DNA of 23,125 nucleotides from a virus. Location: the IMG/VR virus record IMGVR_UViG_3300021957_002893, positions 1 to 23,125 of that record; one strand, given 5' to 3'. Below the pieces are notes generated by a model. That model searched no databases. It was given only the letters and a program-made list of their open reading frames with translations, and was not told where the DNA came from. Shown in pieces: positions 13,109 through 20,960 of the stretch. Each line of letters begins with the position of its first letter. Position 1 is the first letter of the stretch. Both the position numbers and the translations under genes were made by a program.

Positions 13109-14794
13109 ATGAGAAAACACAAAAAGTTCTATTGGCTCAATGACGACTCGCGCACATTTCTGTCGCGTGGTTACTTAGAGGGTAAAGAAAAACCAGAACA
13201 AAGAATACGTGCTATTGCTGATAAAGCAGAATGGTATCTGAAAGATATGGGTGGTAAGAAGCTTTCTAAAGGTTTCGCTGACAAATTCTATGATTATATG
13301 AGTAAAGGTTACTATTCCTTGGCAAGTCCAGTGTGGGCAAACTATGGCAAGGAACGTGGACTACCTGTGTCATGCTTTGGTTCATATATTGACGATAGTA
13401 TGCAAGCTATTTTATTTGGTCATGCTGAAAATGGTATGCTAATGAAAAATGGTGGTGGGACTTCTGGTTACTTTGGTGCTATTCGTGGACGTGGTGCAAC
13501 TATTAGAGACAGTGGCGATTCATCTGGTTCAGTACACTTTATGCAGATGTATGATACGTTAGCATCTGTTGTGTCACAAGGTTCAGTACGTCGTGGTTTC
13601 TTTGCGGCATACCAAGACATTGAACATCCAGATGCAGACGAATTCCTTGACATTGGGACTGAGGGTAACCCTATCCAAGGGCTTACAACAGGCATTACAG
13701 TAAGCAACAAGTTTATTGATGAAATGAAAGCAGGTGACCCTGAGAAGCGTCGTTTGTGGGCTAAGGTGCTACAACGTCGTTCAGAGATCGGTTATCCTTA
13801 TATCTTGTTTAGTGATAATGTGAATGATGGGCGTCCACAAGTATACAAAGATAAAGACATGCGTGTATATGCCTCTAATATGTGTGCTGAGATTGCTTTG
13901 CCTTCTAGCCATGAAGAAACCTTTACATGCGTTCTATCGTCTTTGAACCTACTACATTGGGATACAATCAAAGATACTGATGCTATCGAAGTTCTAACTA
14001 TGTTTCTTGACACTGTATGTGAAGAGTTCGTTCGTAAGACTGAGGGGCAGATATACATGAAACGCGCTCGTGACTTTGCTAAGAACCACCGTGCATTAGG
14101 TGCAGGTGTTCTTGGTTGGCATTCGTATTTGCAGTCTAATATGATTTCTTTTGAATCTAAAGAAGCGGCACAACTAAACCTTGAAATTTCACAGACTATG
14201 CAAGAACGTTCATATGCGGCGTCTAAAGAAATGGCAGTGGCGTTAGGTGAGCCTGACCTACTCAAAGGATATGGTATGCGTAATACTACTACGATGGCTA
14301 TTGCACCTACCAAATCATCAAGTTTCATTCTTGGTCAAGTTTCACAATCTATTGAACCTGAGTTCTCTAATGCGTATGTGAAAGACCTTGCTAAGATGAA
14401 GGTTACTATCCGCAACCCTTACCTAAAGGAATTGTTGGTAGAAAAAAATCAGGACAATCCTGATGTTTGGGAATCAATTAAGAACCACGATGGCTCAGTA
14501 CAGCATCTTGAGTTCCTGACTGAAGATGAACGTGCTGTATTTAAGACGTTCTCTGAAATCAGCCCAAACACAATCATCGATCAAGCGGCTATTCGTCAAC
14601 AATATGTTGATCAAAGCCAAAGTTTGAATTTGATGCTTGATCCAGATATGTCTGTTAAAGATATTAATGCATTGTATCTTTACGCAAACGAAATGGGTGT
14701 CAAAAGCTTATATTATGCCTTCTCAATGTCAGCGGCTCAGTCGTTAACACGTAAACGGGTAATGTCAGCAGATTGTGCCGCCTGTGAAGCGTAA
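13109..14794 (+). CDS. nrdA: Ribonucleotide reductase class I alpha subunit, lacking the ATP-cone
   Basis: A 561-aa catalytic subunit, much shorter than E. coli NrdA (761) since it begins directly with the N-terminal core domain and has no cone. Catalytic residues are all present: Cys89 (VSCFGS), Asn257/Cys259/Glu261 ([11 protein letters not shown]), Cys274 ([10 protein letters not shown]), radical-path Tyr535-Tyr536 ([10 protein letters not shown]) and the redox pair Cys556/Cys559 (CAACEA). It reduces ribonucleotides to deoxyribonucleotides with NrdB, which here carries the cone. It starts 14 bases after nrdB with a weak ribosome binding site, suggesting coupled expression. Its 3' end overlaps the ALAS gene by up to 20 bases. 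Confidence 0.93.
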   Translation: MRKHKKFYWLNDDSRTFLSRGYLEGKEKPEQRIRAIADKAEWYLKDMGGKKLSKGFADKFYDYMSKGYYSLASPVWANYGKERGLPVSCFGSYIDDSMQAILFGHAENGMLMKNGGGTSGYFGAIRGRGATIRDSGDSSGSVHFMQMYDTLASVVSQGSVRRGFFAAYQDIEHPDADEFLDIGTEGNPIQGLTTGITVSNKFIDEMKAGDPEKRRLWAKVLQRRSEIGYPYILFSDNVNDGRPQVYKDKDMRVYASNMCAEIALPSSHEETFTCVLSSLNLLHWDTIKDTDAIEVLTMFLDTVCEEFVRKTEGQIYMKRARDFAKNHRALGAGVLGWHSYLQSNMISFESKEAAQLNLEISQTMQERSYAASKEMAVALGEPDLLKGYGMRNTTTMAIAPTKSSSFILGQVSQSIEPEFSNAYVKDLAKMKVTIRNPYLKELLVEKNQDNPDVWESIKNHDGSVQHLEFLTEDERAVFKTFSEISPNTIIDQAAIRQQYVDQSQSLNLMLDPDMSVKDINALYLYANEMGVKSLYYAFSMSAAQSLTRKRVMSADCAACEA

Positions 14795-15989
14795 CAGACA
14801 CTATTTGGACTATTTCAGCCAAACTGTCGAAGACTTTAAAGGCGATGGTCGTTATAGAATATTTAACGACATACTTAGGGAGCGTGGGAATTTTCCACGT
14901 TCCATTTGGTACGGCAAGTACGCACCAAAGAATATAGTGAATTGGTGTTCTAATGATTACTTAGGTATGGGTCAAAACCAATACGTCATAGATGCAATGC
15001 ATACTGCTTTAGATCAAACTGGGGCAGGTTCTGGTGGTACACGAAACATAGGTGGTACTTCACATTATCACGTAACACTTGAGCGTGTATTAGCAGGGTT
15101 GCATAGAAAAGAATCTTCACTATTATTTACGAGTGCATATGTAGCAAATGAGTGGTCGCTCGTTGCTATCTCTCGTATATTGCCAAACGTATGTTTTATT
15201 TCTGATGAAAAGAACCACAATTCTCTTATCATGGGTGTGAAACATAGTAGGGCAAACAAACGTATCTTCAAACATAATGACATGGACAACCTAGAGAAGC
15301 ATCTTAAAGAAGCTGTAGAAGCTAACGAAATGCCTGTAATCTTGTTTGAGTCTGTGTATAGTATGGACGGTGATGTGTCACCTATAGGAGATATATGTGA
15401 CTTAGCAGAGAAATACGAAGCCTTTACTTTCATTGATGAAGTACATGCTGTTGGTCTTTATGGCGACACTGGTGCTGGCTACTGTGAAAAGTTGGGTCTA
15501 TCAGATCGTATTGATATTATTAACGGTACATTGGGTAAAGCATTTGGAGTTCAAGGTGGTTATATTGCAGGTAAGCAAATAATCGTAGATGCTATTAGGT
15601 CAGTCGCTGCTGGTTTTATTTTCACAACAAGTATGTCTCCTGTGTTATGTGCAGGTGTGCTTGCTTCTGTTAGTTACTTAAAAGATCATAACGTTGTTAG
15701 GGAGAAGCACCAAGAAAGGACTGCTAAGTTGAAGCAGATGTTGATTGATGCAGGTATGGATATACATCCTAACGCCTGTACGCATATTATTCCTGTTATG
15801 GTTAACGACGCCTTCAAATGTAAAGTAGCAAGTGATAGGCTGTTAAATGAGTTCGGTATATACATTCAACCGATTAATTCCCCAACAGTGGAAGTAGGTA
15901 CGGAACGTTTACGTATTGCACCTACTCCATTCCATACCGATATTATGATGGTGGAATTAGTCGAAGCACTGAAAGAGGTTTTGAGATGA
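14775..15989 (+). CDS. hemA: 5-aminolevulinate synthase (Shemin pathway)
   Basis: A 404-aa PLP enzyme condensing glycine and succinyl-CoA into 5-aminolevulinate, the first step of tetrapyrrole synthesis in Alphaproteobacteria and mitochondria. The match to ALAS rather than BioF or KBL is clear: [20 protein letters not shown] (83-102), [16 protein letters not shown] (143-158), [19 protein letters not shown] (194-206), [15 protein letters not shown] (221-235), PLP Lys255 in [13 protein letters not shown] and [14 protein letters not shown]. The full domain is present and intact. The start is GTG 14775 or GTG 14784, both overlapping the nrdA end; no clear ribosome binding site, so coupling is likely. 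It is co-transcribed with RNR genes and followed by a membrane protein. Phage ALAS genes have been reported from aquatic metagenomes. Confidence 0.92.
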   Translation: MPPVKRNRHYLDYFSQTVEDFKGDGRYRIFNDILRERGNFPRSIWYGKYAPKNIVNWCSNDYLGMGQNQYVIDAMHTALDQTGAGSGGTRNIGGTSHYHVTLERVLAGLHRKESSLLFTSAYVANEWSLVAISRILPNVCFISDEKNHNSLIMGVKHSRANKRIFKHNDMDNLEKHLKEAVEANEMPVILFESVYSMDGDVSPIGDICDLAEKYEAFTFIDEVHAVGLYGDTGAGYCEKLGLSDRIDIINGTLGKAFGVQGGYIAGKQIIVDAIRSVAAGFIFTTSMSPVLCAGVLASVSYLKDHNVVREKHQERTAKLKQMLIDAGMDIHPNACTHIIPVMVNDAFKCKVASDRLLNEFGIYIQPINSPTVEVGTERLRIAPTPFHTDIMMVELVEALKEVLR

Positions 15990-16456
15990 ATCAACTTGAA
16001 CGCAACTTCTTTGCACCTCGAAAGAAAGAGAATACTATGAAAAAGATTATGAAACCATTTTGGTTTGTTCTGGGCATCATCTTGGTAGGCGTTGCCTATT
16101 TGGGTGTTATCGTTCCAGGATTACCTTGGAGTACACCAATACTTGGAGCTACATTTTGCTTTGCGAAGTCTAGTGATAGATTCCACAACTGGATTTTAAA
16201 CCACAAGACTTTCGGACCTTTCATTAAGAATTGGTCTAAGTATCGTGTATATCCACAAAAAGCAAAGTACCTTATGGTGGCAGTAATGTCATCTTCTCTG
16301 GCGTTTCTGTGGTTCACTACAGGCAACCCAAAGGCGGTACTATACCTAGCCATTACTATGGCGCTTATTGTTTTGTGGGCTTGGAGATACCCTGGTTCGC
16401 AAGCAGAAGCTGAAAGAAGAATTTCAGAAGGCAAGAAAATCGGTTGGTTGAAATAG
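15986..16456 (+). CDS. DUF454/YbaN-like small membrane protein
   Basis: A 156-aa protein from ATG 15986, which overlaps the ALAS stop (ATGA); an internal ATG at 16037 with AAAGAAAGAG just upstream would give 139 aa beginning [13 protein letters not shown] and is equally credible. The hydrophobic segment [20 protein letters not shown] is followed by [20 protein letters not shown] and [12 protein letters not shown], matching the DUF454 pattern (G-P-PTTPF, CFA-SS-R, FGP). Two further segments lie near residues 95-135. DUF454 proteins are inner-membrane proteins of unknown activity. Overlap with ALAS suggests a linked role, for example in heme or precursor handling, but that is inference. Confidence 0.8.
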   Translation: MNQLERNFFAPRKKENTMKKIMKPFWFVLGIILVGVAYLGVIVPGLPWSTPILGATFCFAKSSDRFHNWILNHKTFGPFIKNWSKYRVYPQKAKYLMVAVMSSSLAFLWFTTGNPKAVLYLAITMALIVLWAWRYPGSQAEAERRISEGKKIGWLK

Positions 16457-16464
16457 TATAAATA
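16457..16464 (+). promoter_or_regulatory. T4-type late promoter octamer TATAAATA
   Basis: A perfect octamer starting right after the DUF454 stop and 3 bases upstream of a strong hairpin (16467-16490). It lies 59 bases before the sugar dehydratase ATG. Confidence 0.65.
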
Positions 16465-16466
16465 AA

Positions 16467-16490
16467 AGCATCCCCACATAAGGGGGTGCT
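16467..16490 (+). terminator. Terminator-like hairpin after the nrd-hemA operon
   Basis: AGCATCCCC (16467-16475) pairs with GGGGGTGCT (16482-16490), a 9-bp stem with one T-G wobble and loop ACATAA. The plus-strand side has no T-run, whereas on the minus strand the hairpin is followed by TTTTATTT, so it may act as a pause, an mRNA 3' stabiliser or a minus-strand terminator. Termination on the plus strand is uncertain. Confidence 0.5.
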
Positions 16491-16522
16491 AATTACACAA
16501 TGTTTTTGATGGAGAGTATATA

Positions 16523-17545
16523 ATGAAAAGAGTTCTAGTAACTGGCGGTGCAGGTTTTATTGCACACCACACAATTTCAGAAATTTTAAGAAGAACCGAT
16601 TGGGAAATTGTCTCACTAGATCGTCTTGATTATAGTGGAAACTTAAATCGTTTACACGACGTTTTGTCAGACCTTACTGATGCACAGCGAAAAAGATTTA
16701 GGGTAGTGTACCATGATCTAAAAGCTGAACTAAACCCCATGATCACAGCGGATATTGGACGTATCGATTATGTCATTCACATGGCGGCAGGTTCGCATGT
16801 AGATCGCTCTATTGATCATCCTATGGAATTTGTAATGGATAACGTGGTTGGTACATGTAATCTGCTTAACTATGCTAGACAGTTAGACAGTCTTGAAAGA
16901 TTGATTTACTTCTCGACTGATGAGGTGTTCGGTCCTGCGCCAAAAGGTGTTAAATACAAAGAGTATGATCGTTACAACTGTACTAACCCATACAGTGCAT
17001 CAAAAGCAGGTGGTGAAGAACTTGCGGTTGCTTTCGAGAACTCTTACGACATGCCAATCTATATTACACATACAATGAACGTATTTGGTGAACGTCAACA
17101 CCCTGAGAAGTTTATTCCTATGTGTATTAGAAACATTCGTGATGGTAAGTCAGTGACAGTACATAGTAACTCTGAAAAGACTGAGGCAGGTTCACGTCAC
17201 TATATTCATGCTAATGATGTAGCAGATGCTACACTAAACTTGATACAATCAGAGTTTCAGCGTAATAATGACGGAACTGGGATCAAGTCACAGAAATTTA
17301 ACATTGTGGGTGCTGAAGAACTAAACAACCTTGAGGTTGCACAGATTATTGCTGAAGCACAAGGCAAAGAATTGAAATACGAGATGGTTGACTTCCATTC
17401 GTCAAGACCAGGGCATGATTTACGTTATGCTATGTGTGGCGATAGAATGAAGGATCAATTGGGTTGGGAACCAAAGCCAGTGCGTGAACGCCTAGCAGAG
17501 GTTACTGAATGGACATTAAAAAATACAAGGTGGTTAGACATATGA
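16523..17545 (+). CDS. rfbB: NAD-dependent sugar-nucleotide 4,6-dehydratase (RmlB/RfbB-like)
   Basis: A 340-aa extended SDR enzyme. It shows the NAD site TGGAGFIAHH (7-16), MAAGSHVDRSI (87-97), the catalytic Thr132-Asp133-Glu134 (STDEVFGP) and Tyr157-x3-Lys161 (PYSASKAGGEEL), and NVFGERQHPEKFIP (186-199). These fit dTDP-glucose 4,6-dehydratase, which makes dTDP-4-keto-6-deoxyglucose; UDP- or other nucleotide-sugar specificity cannot be excluded. GGAG at 16511-16514 is 8 bases before the ATG. It opens a glycan module with a methyltransferase-like gene, overlapping its stop by ATGA, and a GT17-sulfotransferase fusion. Confidence 0.82.
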   Translation: MKRVLVTGGAGFIAHHTISEILRRTDWEIVSLDRLDYSGNLNRLHDVLSDLTDAQRKRFRVVYHDLKAELNPMITADIGRIDYVIHMAAGSHVDRSIDHPMEFVMDNVVGTCNLLNYARQLDSLERLIYFSTDEVFGPAPKGVKYKEYDRYNCTNPYSASKAGGEELAVAFENSYDMPIYITHTMNVFGERQHPEKFIPMCIRNIRDGKSVTVHSNSEKTEAGSRHYIHANDVADATLNLIQSEFQRNNDGTGIKSQKFNIVGAEELNNLEVAQIIAEAQGKELKYEMVDFHSSRPGHDLRYAMCGDRMKDQLGWEPKPVRERLAEVTEWTLKNTRWLDI

Positions 17546-18120
17546 GTTTCGTACAATTTATAGAGGGCGAATATAACAACGCCAAGAATACATTTTCTGA
17601 TATCAATGAGCATATTGAATTGCTATACACATTGGGTATGGAATGTGAACACATTACTGAAATGGGAGTTCGTGATGGTCAAAGCAGTAGGGCATTCCTT
17701 AATACAAATGCCGCCCTAAGATCATACGACATTGAATTAGATGAAGAGGTGCAAGACCTTTTTAGAAAAGCCAAGACTGTTGGTAAAGATGTGAAGTACA
17801 TGAAAGAAAACGTTTTGAAAATAGAAATAGAACCAACTGATCTATTATTCATTGATACATGGCATTCTGGTTCACAACTAAAGCGTGAGCTTAATATACA
17901 TGGTAATAAAGCTAAGAAGTTTCTTGCGTTTCATGACACTCATACATATGGTTGTAGAGATGAGAAACAGAATTGGCGTGACTTTAAAGACAAAAGACCG
18001 ATTGCTAATGAAGGATTGATTGCCCCCATTGTTCATTTTGTTATGGAAAATCCTCAATGGAAGTTTAAAGAATTCAGAACAAATAACAACGGTTTGACCG
18101 TGCTAGAAAGGACTAAGTAA
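17542..18120 (+). CDS. SAM methyltransferase-like protein (CmcI/Methyltransf_24-type)
   Basis: A 192-aa protein from ATG 17542, which overlaps the dehydratase stop (ATGA); an in-frame ATG at 17509 lies within the previous gene and is less likely. Motif I is ITEMGVRDGQSS (38-49), followed by SYDIEL, then DLLFIDTWHSGSQLKREL (100-117) and KFLAFHDTHTYG (126-137). This follows the same pattern as the gene at 172 but is clearly a different sequence. The family includes sugar O-methyltransferases and cephalosporin-hydroxylase-like proteins. Its 3' end shares a base with the GT17 gene start. A sugar or glycolipid substrate is inferred from neighbours. Confidence 0.65.
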   Translation: MSFVQFIEGEYNNAKNTFSDINEHIELLYTLGMECEHITEMGVRDGQSSRAFLNTNAALRSYDIELDEEVQDLFRKAKTVGKDVKYMKENVLKIEIEPTDLLFIDTWHSGSQLKRELNIHGNKAKKFLAFHDTHTYGCRDEKQNWRDFKDKRPIANEGLIAPIVHFVMENPQWKFKEFRTNNNGLTVLERTK

Positions 18121-19652
18121 TGATTGTTGATTGCTTTCCATACTTCGCCCCGTATGGTGAAGAACTATTAAAATTAAGAGTAAACCTCTTAAAGGATGTT
18201 GTTGACAAGTTTATCATTGTGGAGTCGAACAAGACACATAGTGGAAAACCCGTACAGCGTAAGTTTCTTGATGTAGCCCTTAAACAAGGGTTGCCAATGG
18301 AAAAGATTATTTACATTGAACATGATATTCCAGAAACAGAAGACTTAGTGATTGAGAAAGTCGATAGAAACAATGCTGGCGTCAATAAAGACAACGAAGA
18401 GTCTTTGTATGCACGAGTTCGTGAGCGTCTACAAAAAGATGCTGTTATGCAAGCAATGGATCAATTTAATGATAATGATGTGTTCATCTATGGTGATGCA
18501 GATGAAATTATCAAACCTGAGAATGTTAGATGGGTTGCAAAAATGTGTGTTAACCATCAAGACATCATTCTGAAAATACCACTAGCATATCTACAAGGAC
18601 GTGCTGATTTGAGAGCGTTTAATACTGATGGAAGTCATGTAGTTTGGTGGAAGGCTATGTTCTTTGCAACTAAAGATCAAATTATGAAAACATCTATAAA
18701 CCGTATTAGATGTGGTGCTATATCATGGCCTATCCGTTGGCCTACTCACAACAACAGAGTCATACAAGATATGGGTTGGCATTTTGCATGGATGGGTAAT
18801 GAGAAACAGCGTCAAGCAAAAGCAGACTCGTTTGCACATGCACACGACTCTTTTGAATGGATGGCAGATGGTGCTAAGGGTTATTCTGAATACAGTAAAC
18901 TTGGCGACACCTTGATGGAAGAAGGTCCTGCACCAGATGGTAACGTAAATCACCATCTCAAGAGGTTCCCTGTAGAACAACTACCTAAGCTAATCTTTGA
19001 AGACCAAGAGATCAAAGACTTCTTGTTGCCACCAGTGAAATTGAATGAAGATTACCACTTCCCAAAATGTAACTGTTTTTGGTGTCAGAAACTTCAGTTC
19101 CCATTACTATATAACCTTGATGGAGAACGTAACTGGTTTGAAGTACCAAGAAGTTGTAGTGTAACAATCAAGGAGACGTTCCCTGATCGTAGACAAATTA
19201 TGCGAGATACTGATGATTACGATGAATTAAGAGGTAAGCCTATTATGGTATTCTCTGATCCAGTAGAACGTTTTGAATCTTGTATCAATGCTTATCTAGT
19301 CGAAAAGCAACGCTACTATCATTATGGTGAGGATATGTTCTCATCTTTCGGTGTTGATCTAAAGACTTGTACTAAGCAAGAGAAGATTGACTATTTCTTT
19401 GCGAACTTCAACAAATTGTCTTCGCATCATCAGTTGCACCATTTCCACCCACAGTCATGGTTTGTTGATCAAGATAAGTTTAAGAAGTTTACGGTTGTGG
19501 ATAAACATGATGTTTCGAAAACATTTAAGGTGTCCCACAAGCTAAACCAAACAAAGAAAGAAATCTTGAAAGAAGACTTATCAGATGAACAGTTGGCATT
19601 TGTAAAGAATATCTACAAAGAAGACTACGAATTCTATAAGAAACATAAATGA
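18120..19652 (+). CDS. Fusion: GT17-like glycosyltransferase plus sulfotransferase-like domain
   Basis: A 510-aa two-domain protein. Residues about 1-300 resemble GT17 (beta-1,4-N-acetylglucosaminyltransferase family): MIVDCFPYFAPYGEELLKLR, FIIVESNKTHSGKP and the metal site YGDADEI with Asp126 and Asp128. A Cys-rich linker follows (C317, C319, C322). Residues about 335-475 carry sulfotransferase-type signatures: NWFEVPRSCSVTIKETF (338-354) as 5'-phosphosulfate loop, MVFSDPVERFESCINAYL (376-393) as 3'-phosphate site, and HHFHPQSWFVD (440-450). The fusion implies a sugar added and sulfated by one polypeptide. The Lys of the usual PKTGS-type loop is Arg here. It begins on the last base of the previous stop (TAATG). 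Confidence 0.75.
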   Translation: MIVDCFPYFAPYGEELLKLRVNLLKDVVDKFIIVESNKTHSGKPVQRKFLDVALKQGLPMEKIIYIEHDIPETEDLVIEKVDRNNAGVNKDNEESLYARVRERLQKDAVMQAMDQFNDNDVFIYGDADEIIKPENVRWVAKMCVNHQDIILKIPLAYLQGRADLRAFNTDGSHVVWWKAMFFATKDQIMKTSINRIRCGAISWPIRWPTHNNRVIQDMGWHFAWMGNEKQRQAKADSFAHAHDSFEWMADGAKGYSEYSKLGDTLMEEGPAPDGNVNHHLKRFPVEQLPKLIFEDQEIKDFLLPPVKLNEDYHFPKCNCFWCQKLQFPLLYNLDGERNWFEVPRSCSVTIKETFPDRRQIMRDTDDYDELRGKPIMVFSDPVERFESCINAYLVEKQRYYHYGEDMFSSFGVDLKTCTKQEKIDYFFANFNKLSSHHQLHHFHPQSWFVDQDKFKKFTVVDKHDVSKTFKVSHKLNQTKKEILKEDLSDEQLAFVKNIYKEDYEFYKKHK

Positions 19653-19882
19653 TGAGAAAGCCAAACATAGACGCCTTACTTGCAGAGATTGAACATCATA
19701 AGTCTGAAAAGACAGAAATGTATAATGAGATCGACGCACTTAAAAACCAAAACATGATGTTGTTGGAGTCTTTGTCGGCTATCACAGAAGACGATACCTT
19801 TTGGTCAGAAGAAGCTTTGAGATCAGGTATCGTCTTTAAACTAAAGAATGTATTGACACAAATAAAGAATAATTTCTCTTGA
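19649..19882 (+). CDS. Small coiled-coil hypothetical protein
   Basis: A 77-aa protein starting at ATG 19649 (ATGA overlap with the fusion gene) or ATG 19652. The first half (about 6-45, LLAEIEHHKSEKTEMYNEID, ALKNQNMMLLESL) has heptad spacing and is probably a coiled coil; the second is a charged helix with one hydrophobic patch. No motif identifies a function. Small coil-forming proteins are common between phage operons. Its end lies just 5' of the next promoter (19879). Confidence 0.5.
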   Translation: MMRKPNIDALLAEIEHHKSEKTEMYNEIDALKNQNMMLLESLSAITEDDTFWSEEALRSGIVFKLKNVLTQIKNNFS

Positions 19883-19907
19883 CGTAGGTAACGAATCACA
19901 GTATAAA
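19879..19907 (+). promoter_or_regulatory. Sigma70-type promoter upstream of the SleB-like gene
   Basis: TTGACG (19879-19884), 17-base spacer and TATAAA (19902-19907). The -10 reads TATAAATG, one base off the late octamer, so it might serve either class. It overlaps the end of the previous gene and lies 34 bases before ATG 19942. Confidence 0.65.
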
Positions 19908-19941
19908 TGTCGCATAGAACAAAAATTGAGGCATAAAAACA

Positions 19942-20493
19942 ATGAAAAGTATCTATAAAACAGGCATCGCCATCGCAATTAATACATTAGTATTTGGTGG
20001 TTTAATCTACTCAGGAAACACGCTACACGCGCACCAACAAACATTAGAAGCAGAAGCTGTAGCGGCGGCTTATCAAGCCGAGTTAGCTGAGGAACAAACA
20101 AAAGAGATGAAGTGTTTGGCACTTAACATCTATTTTGAAACACACGCATCTAGTCTAGTTGATGCTATGAGTGTAAGTGACGTTGTTCTTAACCGTGTGG
20201 TTAGTACACGTTATCCAAACACAGTATGTGATGTTGTTCACCAAGGGTACAAACCAGGCAAGAAGTCTTGTCAGTTCTCGTGGTTTTGTGATGGCAAGCA
20301 TGACGAACCATACGACAACGATGCTTGGGAAAAATCACGTAAGTATGCTCGTGACATTTATATTAATGCTAACTATCGTGGTATGACTGAGGGAGCTACA
20401 CATTACCATGCCCACTGGATGAAAGCTTATTGGGCGTCATCTCTGAACCGTGTTGCTCGTATTGGTAGTCATGTCTTCTACATTGAGAAATGA
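19942..20493 (+). CDS. Membrane-anchored cell-wall hydrolase, SleB/Hydrolase_2 family
   Basis: A 183-aa protein. The N-terminus has a hydrophobic anchor or signal segment (about 7-24, TGIAIAINTLVFGGLIYS) without an obvious cleavage site. The rest is SleB-like: LALNIYFETHASSL (59-72, candidate catalytic Glu66), VVLNRVVSTRYPNTVCDVV (81-99), CQFSWFCDGKHDEPYD (110-125) and THYHAHWMKAYWAS followed by IGSHVFY. This family hydrolyses peptidoglycan, in many phages as an endolysin or entry-associated enzyme. Anchoring suggests action from the periplasmic side, unlike the cytosolic GH19 lysin at 6676. It lies downstream of an early-type promoter, so early wall remodelling or lysis control is possible. 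TGAGG precedes the ATG by 10 bases. Confidence 0.82.
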   Translation: MKSIYKTGIAIAINTLVFGGLIYSGNTLHAHQQTLEAEAVAAAYQAELAEEQTKEMKCLALNIYFETHASSLVDAMSVSDVVLNRVVSTRYPNTVCDVVHQGYKPGKKSCQFSWFCDGKHDEPYDNDAWEKSRKYARDIYINANYRGMTEGATHYHAHWMKAYWASSLNRVARIGSHVFYIEK

Positions 20494-20494
20494 T

Positions 20495-20623
20495 ATGATA
20501 CAGATCAAAGCATATTACAAAAATAAAGAAGTGAATAAATACTTCACTTGCGCTTTAGATGCTCAAGAGTATCGTGACTGGCTTGATGCGCGATATGCAC
20601 AAGTCGAATGGATTTATTATTAA
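20495..20623 (+). CDS. Small hypothetical protein, 42 aa
   Basis: The ORF starts at ATG 20495, two bases after the SleB-like stop, and ends at TAA 20621-20623. The product starts MIQIKAYYKNKEVNKYF and has a Tyr/Trp-rich C-terminus (YAQVEWIYY). The next gene's Shine-Dalgarno AAGGAG overlaps this stop, so translation could be coupled. Not recognised; short but tightly nested between two convincing genes. Confidence 0.5.
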   Translation: MIQIKAYYKNKEVNKYFTCALDAQEYRDWLDARYAQVEWIYY

Positions 20624-20633
20624 GGAGACGTGA

Positions 20634-20960
20634 ATGACAAAAGATAACGAACTTTACGTAGTGACAACAGTTGTCAGTACACACCGCATGAGATATGCAA
20701 TCCCAATTAGTGCTATGAGTGAAGAAGGTGATATGCCTTTAAACACTGATCAAGCTATTACTTATATTGAAGACAGCGTAACCATGGAAGAAGTTGAAGA
20801 GTTCTCTCAACATTGGATGGGCGAGAATATTGTGGACACTTTTGTTCTCGACAAGGAACGTGTCCTTAATCTGTATAAGCGTGATACCCCTCATGTTGTG
20901 GAATTTATGGACGATGAAGCAATCTTAGAACGTATTGCTAATTGGAAGATTAAAAAGTGA
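20634..20960 (+). CDS. Conserved T4-like phage protein of unknown function
   Basis: A 108-aa protein starting MTKDNELYVVTTVVSTHRMR, with an acidic helix (YIEDSVTMEEVEEFSQHWMG, 45-64) and IVDTFVLDKERVLNLYKRD. The beta-strand start (LYVVTTVVSTHRMRYAI) and helical remainder resemble a small family I recall in marine T4-like phages. The start is firm: AAGGAG (20622-20627) 6 bases before ATG 20634. It overlaps the UDP-sugar dehydrogenase start (GTGA). No function is known. Confidence 0.6.
   Translation: MTKDNELYVVTTVVSTHRMRYAIPISAMSEEGDMPLNTDQAITYIEDSVTMEEVEEFSQHWMGENIVDTFVLDKERVLNLYKRDTPHVVEFMDDEAILERIANWKIKK

Noticed and set aside
13798-14328. Long minus-strand ORF (176 codons) opposite nrdA
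   Set aside because: It lies wholly antisense to a conserved catalytic gene, has no ribosome binding site or recognisable domain, and fits the codon shadow of nrdA.
15068-15433. Minus-strand ORF (121 codons) opposite the ALAS gene
   Set aside because: Shadow of the conserved PLP enzyme; no independent evidence.
17509-17541. Upstream ATG for the second methyltransferase-like gene
   Set aside because: It lies inside the dehydratase coding region; ATG 17542 gives the standard ATGA overlap.
18352-18915. Two plus-strand ORFs in another frame within the GT17 gene
   Set aside because: Nested in a conserved coding region without start signals; frame shadows.
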